Positions 56,679 through 64,000 of a stretch of 64,000 bases of DNA are shown piece after piece. The DNA is from Venturia oleaginea. Its lineage: Eukaryota > Ascomycota > Dothideomycetes > Venturiales > Venturiaceae. The first letter of the stretch is position 1. The number at the start of each line of letters is the position of its first letter. The notes beneath the pieces are model-generated. The model was not told where the DNA came from and did no database searches. It was given only the letters and a program-made list of their open reading frames with translations. A program made the position numbers and the translations under genes. The DNA lies in NCBI GenBank assembly GCA_013176395.1, contig JABMLP010000007.1, positions 868,001 through 932,000 of the forward strand, written 5' to 3'.

Positions 56679-59600
56679 ATGTCGGGCCACCCGCCTCCAC
56701 CGCAAGGCGGATATCACGACGAGGCATACGATGCCAACGGCCAACCTTACTACAACGATGGCCAGGGCTATTACGATCAGAACCAGCAGTACGATGGCCA
56801 ACCTCACGGAGCGCCTGCTGCTGGACAAGATCCATACTACGATGACCAGTATGTGCAAACCCGGTCCATAATACATCCCACAGAAACTGATTGTTTATAC
56901 AGGGGCTACTATAATGATAATCACCAGGGCGGCTACGCGCAAGACGGATACTACGACCAGAATGGGTACCAGGGCGACGAGTATTACGACAACCAATACT
57001 ACGACCAGGCTCAGGGCGGACAACCACCACAAGGGTACGGATATGATGGGTAGGAATGCCTTGTCGTTTGCTCCAATTGTACGAGACAGGAAGCTGACAC
57101 ATTCGCAGTGGCCAACGTCGACAACGTAGGGGCGATTCTGAGGAGGATTCCGAGACATTCAGTGACTTCACCATGAGGTCGGATGTACATCGAGCCGCCG
57201 ACATGGACTTTTACGGCCGTGGTGACGAGCGATACAATAGCTACAATGGAGACCAACAGGGTCGTGGTTTCAGACCTCCTTCGTCACAGATTTCATACGG
57301 TGGCAACCGGTCATCAGGAGCTTCAACGCCAGTGTACGGCACTGAGTTCGGTGCTCTCCCTGCTGGTCAGCGATCGAGAGAACCCTATCCGGCCTGGACG
57401 CAGGATGCCCAAATCCCAATCACAAAAGAGGAAATTGAAGATGTCTTCATGGACCTTCGCGAGAAGTTTGGTTTCCAAGGAGACAGTGTACGGAATATGT
57501 ACGACCACTTCATGACGTTACTAGACTCCCGTGCGTCCCGTATGACTCCAAACCAGGCCCTGTTATCTCTCCACGCCGACTACATCGGTGGTGAAAATGC
57601 AAACTACCGCCGTTGGTACTTCGCTGCCCACCTTGACTTGGATGATGCCGTCGGATTTGCCAATATGGAGCTCGGAAAGGGTAACAGGAGGACCCGCAAG
57701 GCGAGAAGAGCTGCCAAGAAGAAGGCCTCGGAGAATCCAGCGGACGAGGCCAAGACTCTGGAGGCTCTTGAGGGCGACAACTCATTGGAAGCTGCTGAGT
57801 ATCGATGGAAAACTCGCATGAATCGCATGTCACAACACGATCGTGTCAGACAGATTGCTCTCTACCTTCTCTGCTGGGGTGAAGCAAATCAAGTGCGGTT
57901 TACCCCTGAGCTCCTCTGCTTCATCTTCAAGTGCGCTGATGACTGGCTCAACTCGCCAGCTGCTCAGAGCGGTCATTTCGTTGTCGAGGAAGGCACATAC
58001 CTCAACACTGTGGTCACGCCGCTGTACCAGTACATGCGTGATCAGGGTTACGAGATACAGGATGGCAAATATATGCGTCGTGAACGCGACCATGCCCAGA
58101 TCATAGGTTACGATGACATCAACCAACTGTTCTGGTACCCCGAAGGCATCGAGCGAATCGTGATGGAAGACAAGACTAGAATTGTCGACTTCCCTCCCGC
58201 GGAGCGTTACGCCAAGCTGAAGGAGGTGGCTTGGAAGAAGGTGTTCTTCAAGACATACAAGGAAACCCGTTCTTGGTTCCACCTCATCGTCAACTTCAAC
58301 CGTATCTGGGTCATTCACGTCACCGCTTTCTGGTTCTACACTGCTTACAATTCGCCTACTCTTTATACCAAGAATTATCAGCAAGAGAGGAATCAAAAGC
58401 CCAACCCTCCCGCTCAATGGTCTGCCGTTGCTCTAGGAGGTACCTTGGCCTGTCTAATCATGATCATTGCCACCCTTTGCGAATGGATGTACGTTCCACG
58501 AGCCTGGGCTGGTGCGCAACATCTCACTCGACGTCTATTTTTCCTCATCGGCATGTTCGCACTCAACGTTGCTCCCAGTGTTTACATTTTCGGCTTCACT
58601 GACCAGACTGGAAAGATCGCGTTGGCTCTTGGTATCGTGCAATTCTTTATTGCCCTAGCAACCTTCGTCTTCTTCTCGATTATGCCTCTGGGTGGACTCT
58701 TCGGAAGCTACCTGACAAGTAAGAAGTCCCGTCAGTATGTTGCCAGTCAGACCTTCACTGCCAGCTGGCCCCGCCTGTCTGGAAACGACATGTGGATGTC
58801 GTATGGTCTCTGGGTTTTGGTCTTCGCCGCCAAGATGACCGAGTCTTACTTCTTCCTTACCCTGTCGCTGAAGGATCCGATCCGAATTTTATCCGTCATG
58901 GAGATGCGAAACTGCGTGGGAGACAAGATTGTTGGAACCATTCTTTGCAAGTACCAACCGATCGTCTTGCTCGTGCTTATGTTCTGCACCGATTTGATCC
59001 TTTTCTTTCTCGACACGTATCTCTGGTACATTATCTGGAACTCTGTATTCTCCGTCGCTCGATCCTTTTACCTGGGTGTCTCTATCTGGACTCCATGGAG
59101 GAACATCTTCTCTCGTCTCCCCAAGCGTATTTACTCCAAGGTCCTGGCGACGACAGATATGGAAATCAAGTACAAGCCAAAGGTCCTTATCTCTCAGATT
59201 TGGAACGCCATTGTTATCTCCATGTACCGCGAGCACCTCTTGGCCATCGATCATGTTCAGAAGCTTCTCTACCATCAGGTTCCATCTGAGCAGGAAGGCA
59301 AGCGAACTCTTCGTGCACCCACGTTCTTCGTCTCCCAAGAAGATCATTCCTTCAAGACCGAGTTCTTTCCATCTCAGAGCGAGGCCGAGCGTCGTATCTC
59401 TTTCTTCGCCCAGTCTCTGTCTACACCAATTCCGGAGCCCCTTCCAGTTGACAACATGCCTACCTTCACCGTCATGATTCCTCATTACGGCGAAAAGATC
59501 CTGTTGTCTCTTCGTGAGATTATCCGTGAAGACGAGCCATACTCCCGCGTCACTATTCTCGAATATCTTAAGCAGCTTCACCCTCACGAATGGGACTGCT

Positions 59601-62600
59601 TCGTCAAGGATACCAAGATTCTTGCTGATGAGACTTCGCAGTTTAATGGAGAGAACGAGAAGAACGAAAAGGACACCGCCCGCAGCAAGATTGACGATCT
59701 GCCGTTCTATTGCATCGGCTTCAAATCAGCTGCTCCGGAGTACACTCTCCGAACACGTATCTGGGCTTCACTCCGCTCCCAAACTCTCTACCGCACTATC
59801 TCTGGTTTCATGAACTACAGCAGAGCCATCAAGCTTCTTTACCGTGTTGAAAATCCCGAAGTCGTCCAGATGTTTGGAGGCAACTCTGACAAGCTTGAGC
59901 GTGAGCTTGAACGCATGGCCCGCCGCAAGTACAAGATTGTCGTCTCCATGCAACGTTATGCCAAGTTCACCAAGGAAGAGCGTGAGAACACTGAGTTCTT
60001 GCTACGTGCCTACCCCGACCTTCAGATTGCTTACCTTGACGAAGAACCACCGGTTGAGGAGGGTGATGAACCACGTCTGTACTCCGCTTTGATTGATGGC
60101 CACTCTGAGATTATGGAGAATGGGATGCGCCGCCCCAAGTTCCGCATTCAACTCTCTGGTAACCCAATTCTCGGTGACGGAAAGTCTGACAACCAGAACC
60201 ATGCAATCATCTTCTATCGCGGTGAATACATCCAGCTTATCGACGCCAATCAAGACAACTATCTCGAAGAGTGCCTGAAGATTCGATCCGTCCTTGCCGA
60301 GTTTGAAGAAATGACCGTCGAGAATGTCTCCCCGTACACTCCAGGGCTTCCACCACCTGCCACTACCCCTGTCGCCATTCTTGGTGCCCGTGAATACATC
60401 TTCTCTGAGAACATCGGTATCTTGGGTGACGTAGCTGCCGGAAAAGAACAGACATTCGGTACTCTGTTCGCTCGTACTCTTGCTCAAATTGGTGGTAAGC
60501 TCCACTACGGTCATCCTGATTTCCTCAACGGTATTTTCATGACTACCCGTGGTGGTGTGTCCAAAGCTCAGAAGGGTCTGCATCTCAACGAAGATATTTA
60601 CGCCGGTATGAACGCACTCCTCCGTGGTGGTCGCATCAAGCATTGCGAGTACTACCAGTGCGGTAAGGGTCGTGATTTGGGGTTCGGCTCCATCCTGAAC
60701 TTTACCACGAAGATTGGAACGGGTATGGGTGAGCAGATGCTGTCTCGCGAGTACTACTACTTGGGCACTCAGCTTCCTCTCGATCGCTTCCTGTCCTTCT
60801 TCTACGCCCACCCTGGCTTCCACATCAACAACCTGTTCATTATCCTCTCGGTGCAACTCTTCATGGTCGTTATCATCAACTTGGGTGCATTGAAGCACGA
60901 GACCATTACCTGCACGTTCAACAGGAATTTGCCAATCACGGATCCTCTGAAGCCAACAGGATGTGCCAACTTGGTGCCAATTGAAAACTGGGTCGCTCGT
61001 TGTATCGTCTCCATCTTCATCGTGTTCTTCATCTCCTTCATCCCTCTCGTGGTGCAAGAACTTACGGAGCGTGGTTTCTGGCGTGCCGCTACACGTTTGG
61101 CCAAGCATTTCTCATCCCTCTCACCCATGTTCGAGGTGTTTGTGTGCCAGATTTATGCCAACTCCATCAGCGCTAATCTTTCCTTCGGTGGTGCTCGCTA
61201 CATTGGTACTGGACGTGGTTTCGCCACTGCCCGTATACCATTTGGCATCTTGTACTCTCGATTCGCCGGCCCATCGATTTACGTCGGTGCACGGCTATTG
61301 ATGATGTTGCTGTTTGCCACGATGACCGCCTGGGGAGCCTGGCTCATTTACTTCTGGGTCTCGCTTCTTGCGCTTTGCATTTGTCCATTCCTGTTCAACC
61401 CCCACCAGTTTGCCTGGAATGACTTTTTCATCGATTACCGGGAGTACCTACGCTGGTTGTCTCGTGGTAACACTCGCTCACACTCGGCTTCATGGATTGG
61501 TTTCTGCCGTCTTACGCGTACAAAACTCACCGGTTACAAGCGCAAGGCCCTTGGAGACCCATCTTCGAAGCTTTCTGGCGATATCCCTCGAGCCCGCTTC
61601 ACCAACATCTTCTTCTCGGAGATCATCTCTCCTTTGATCTTGGTTGCAGTCACGCTCATTCCGTACCTCTTCATCAATTCCCAGCGTGGTGTCACAGCCG
61701 ACCTCAACCCTGATAAGACTGTCGAAGCAACCAACTCCCTCATCCGTGTTGGCCTCGTCGCTCTGGCACCAATTGGTGTCAACGCCGGTGTCCTAGCTGC
61801 TTTCTTCGGAATGGCTTGTTGTATGGGCCCCCTTCTCAGCATGTGTTGCAAGAAGTTTGGAGCTGTTCTCGCCGCTATTGCCCACGCCATTGCTGTCATC
61901 ATGCTGTTTGCCTTCTTTGAGGTTATGTTCTTCCTCGAGGGCTTCAGCTTCGCCAAGGCACTCTTGGGCATGATCACAGTCCTGGCCATCCAACGATGGA
62001 TCTATAAACTCATCATTGGTTTGGCTTTGACTCGTGAGTTCAAGACAGACACCGCCAACGTTGCATGGTGGACTGGTAAATGGTACAGCATGGGTTGGCA
62101 CAGTGTTTCCCAACCAGGGCGCGAGTTTCTTTGTAAAATTACCGAGTTGGGATACTTTGCTGGTGACTTCATCCTCGGTCACATCCTTCTCTTCATCATG
62201 TTGCCAGCTCTCTTGGTGCCCATGATTGATACGGTTCACTCCGTGATGCTCTTCTGGCTCCGACCAAGGTATGTTCATTTACTCTATTCGATTGTTATAT
62301 TGTACTAATTGCACCTAGCCGACAAATCCGACCTCCAATTTACTCACTGAAGCAATCGAAGCTGAGGAAGAGACGAGTGATCCGATTCGCCATCCTGTAC
62401 TTCGTGATGCTTGTCGTCTTTATTGCGCTCATTGTCGGTCCATTGGTCGCTGGCAAGTACATCACTGGCTTCACACTTCCACTGCAGCTTGCCCAACCCA
62501 CGGGCCTCAACCGCAACGACACCATCTCGTCGGAAACCGGAACGGCTGTCAATGGCGGCGCAGCGCCGACGGATGGTGCTGCAGCTACCTCCACGGCGGC

Positions 62601-62631
62601 AGCTCGCCGACTCCTCGCTCGCCACTACTAG
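56679..62631 (+). CDS. FKS1: 1,3-beta-D-glucan synthase catalytic subunit
   Basis: Role: plasma-membrane GT48 enzyme polymerising UDP-glucose into beta-1,3-glucan; the echinocandin target. Seen: exons 56679-56848, 56903-57049, 57109-62268 and 62319-62631, introns of 54, 59 and 50 nt, 1929 aa, normal length. The N-terminus is rich in Tyr, Gly, Gln and Asp ([15 protein letters not shown]), then [20 protein letters not shown] and the GT48 region ([77 protein letters not shown]). Two clusters of hydrophobic spans flank the catalytic region. Drug hot-spot 1 reads FLTLSLKDP (about 688-696) and hot-spot 2 [10 protein letters not shown] (about 1398). The short C-terminus after intron 3 ends RRLLARHY. 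Intact. LCB1 follows in the same direction. Confidence 0.97.
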
Positions 62632-63523
62632 TGCCAGATTTTCGATGATACCATCTTTTTCATGCTGCCTTTTAGCGCCTCACAGTTGCAGCCAGTCATT
62701 TTGAACACCAAAGTCTGAATGCTTTCAAAGTCTCCGATACTGTATACAGCGCGCACCACACACAACGTCGTCCGACACATTGCACAGGACGCATCCTACT
62801 TAATCAGCATGGCTAGTTCTGCTTAGATTGCATCGACAGCTCATTGGCGCTCGGGTTTGCGTGGGATCCCTGACGACCTTTTTGCTTTCTTTCTGGGTCT
62901 TTCACTTCGTTGCAGCTGGGGATGGAGAATAGATATAATGACTTGTAGAGGATCACATTTCTTGGGAGGTGTTGCTGGTCATAGTGCTCGGGTTCTTCTC
63001 ATTTCTTTTGTTCGTAAGTACAGAAACTTGGGGAACGATGGTATACATAGCCCAATATGAAAGCAAATGTATATCAGATCACAATGTCGATCGTTTCTCT
63101 TTGAACTTGCTTGTTACCCGCTGCTTGCTCTGTAACAGCATTGTTGCGTACCTGAGAGTGTACCGTGCTCTACCTTAAAGATAGTGTTAGACCGCCCCGT
63201 GGACCGTGGTTGTGCCCTTGGCTGTGGATTTAGGTAGATATTTCTTCGCACCACCACAAAGCCCAACGGACATTATGACTGGGTGTTGACATTGTATTCA
63301 TATTCCTAGGAGAATGATGCAAGACCCGTGTTTTTGAAGTATGGCAGGCCCGGCGTTAAGGGAAAGGGGCAGTCAGGCACGAGATTGCTTTGATTTACAT
63401 TTCCGAGCTTTAGCGCTGCCCTGACACGACACCCCTTCGTCACCTCTCCATTTCTCACCTCCGTTCTCGAGACTCCTTCGCGATTTCCTTCCCATACGCT
63501 ACAGACTCATTCCTACCACCGCC
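62632..63523. other. FKS1-LCB1 intergenic
   Basis: About 890 bp. FKS1 3' end and LCB1 promoter; the leader from 63430 is C/T-rich (CACCCC..., CCACCGCC just before the ATG). No gene recognised. Confidence 0.45.
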
Positions 63524-64000
63524 ATGGACGTTTCCGACGCTCAAAATGCGTTTGCGCACTATTCCAACGTTGCGTCTGCTCAGTTCAACAAAATGCCCGG
63601 TTCCGCCATCATCCTGCGATACATCCGTTCCTCGTACCAAAACGATCCCATTCGATCCGCCGTGGAGCTTTTCCTGTTTCTATTTGCAGTCGTATACCTA
63701 GCGAGACCGAGTTACTCCACCAAGAAAGGCGTGAAGCAAGGCCTGAGGAGGGAGGAGATTGACGACCTGATTGAGGACTGGTCCCCGGAGCCCTTGGTGG
63801 CGCCAGAGACGGAGCAAGAGAAAGCCGAGAACGAGAGGAGACCTGTTATTGTTGGACCTACTGGACCTAAATCACGAATCCAGACTGCTGGTGGCAGCCG
63901 CCCTGTCACGAACCTGGCCAGCTACAATTTCTACAATTTCAATGCCAATGAGACGTTGAAGGAAAAGGCTATCGCTACGTTGCGGAAATACGGGGTTGGT
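63524..64000 (+). CDS. LCB1: Serine palmitoyltransferase subunit 1 (partial, N-terminus)
   Basis: Role: with LCB2 condenses serine and palmitoyl-CoA, first step of sphingolipid synthesis in the ER membrane. Seen: 159 codons to the window edge, no stop and no intron so far. MDVSDAQNAFAHYSNVASAQ is followed by GSAIILRYIRSSYQNDPIRS, one N-terminal membrane segment (AVELFLFLFAVVYLARP), then RREEIDDLIEDWSPEPLVAP and NLASYNFYNFNANETLK, the conserved LCB1 (AONS family) entry into the PLP-fold domain. LCB1 lacks the PLP lysine in other species; that part is outside the window. Confidence 0.92.
   Translation, partial: MDVSDAQNAFAHYSNVASAQFNKMPGSAIILRYIRSSYQNDPIRSAVELFLFLFAVVYLARPSYSTKKGVKQGLRREEIDDLIEDWSPEPLVAPETEQEKAENERRPVIVGPTGPKSRIQTAGGSRPVTNLASYNFYNFNANETLKEKAIATLRKYGVG

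Noticed and set aside
60002..61108. 368-codon open frame antisense to FKS1
   Set aside because: Entirely inside the FKS1 coding exon; His/Thr/Val-rich translation is typical of a shadow of codon-biased coding DNA, with no domain.

Overview
The window is genomic DNA from a filamentous ascomycete fungus (Pezizomycotina). Genes carry short GT-AG introns of about 47-100 nt with CTAAC-like branch sites, and the gene set is typical of moulds: 1,3-beta-glucan synthase, GH72 glucanosyltransferase, a FluG-type protein, a FunK1 kinase, an Agd3/Ega3 pair and HET-domain debris. A Leotiomycete-like species is my guess from gene content only. Gene models below were built by reading splice sites by eye and checking that exon lengths keep phase.

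Layout. 0-9.3 kb: a FunK1 kinase running off the left edge, a second kinase-like gene with an atypical HTD catalytic loop, and a gene-poor stretch with weakly supported hypothetical genes. 9.5-16.1 kb: a nested transposon graveyard. A pogo/Fot-type DNA transposon, with recognisable terminal inverted repeats flanked by TA on both sides, has its transposase split into two fragments 5 kb apart. Between them lie a broken Ty3/gypsy fragment, a degenerate array of a 24-bp motif and an RNase H1 N-terminal-like fragment. 16.9-22.6 kb: housekeeping genes EXO1, mitochondrial ribosomal protein mL49 and eIF3e; the last two share a 222-bp divergent promoter, and a HET-domain relic lies beside EXO1.

24-31 kb: a small secreted Cys-rich protein, then a tandem pair encoding an Agd3-type polysaccharide deacetylase and an Ega3-type GH114 endo-galactosaminidase, the same two functions found in the galactosaminogalactan (GAG) exopolysaccharide cluster of Aspergillus. 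The gap after it holds a broken DUF3494 (ice-binding-like) gene. 33-39 kb: two Ser/Thr-rich GPI-anchored wall proteins and a four-span membrane protein. 39-43 kb: gene-free, with a diverged repeat pair.

43-49.4 kb: an 8-Cys secreted protein, an F-box-like ORF, an internally deleted N-carbamoylase (nitrilase) relic, an intact 880-aa FluG-type amidohydrolase/glutamine-synthetase fusion and a frameshifted short-chain dehydrogenase. 51-64 kb: a GH72+CBM43 GPI protein, 1,3-beta-glucan synthase FKS1 and the start of serine palmitoyltransferase subunit LCB1.

The unifying theme is cell surface and wall: beta-glucan synthesis (FKS1), glucan remodelling (GH72), GAG-type polysaccharide processing (Agd3/Ega3), GPI mannoprotein-like proteins and small secreted proteins, mixed with dead accessory genes and transposons. 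The most noteworthy unit is the Agd3-Ega3 pair. I see no CRISPR array, rRNA or convincing tRNA.
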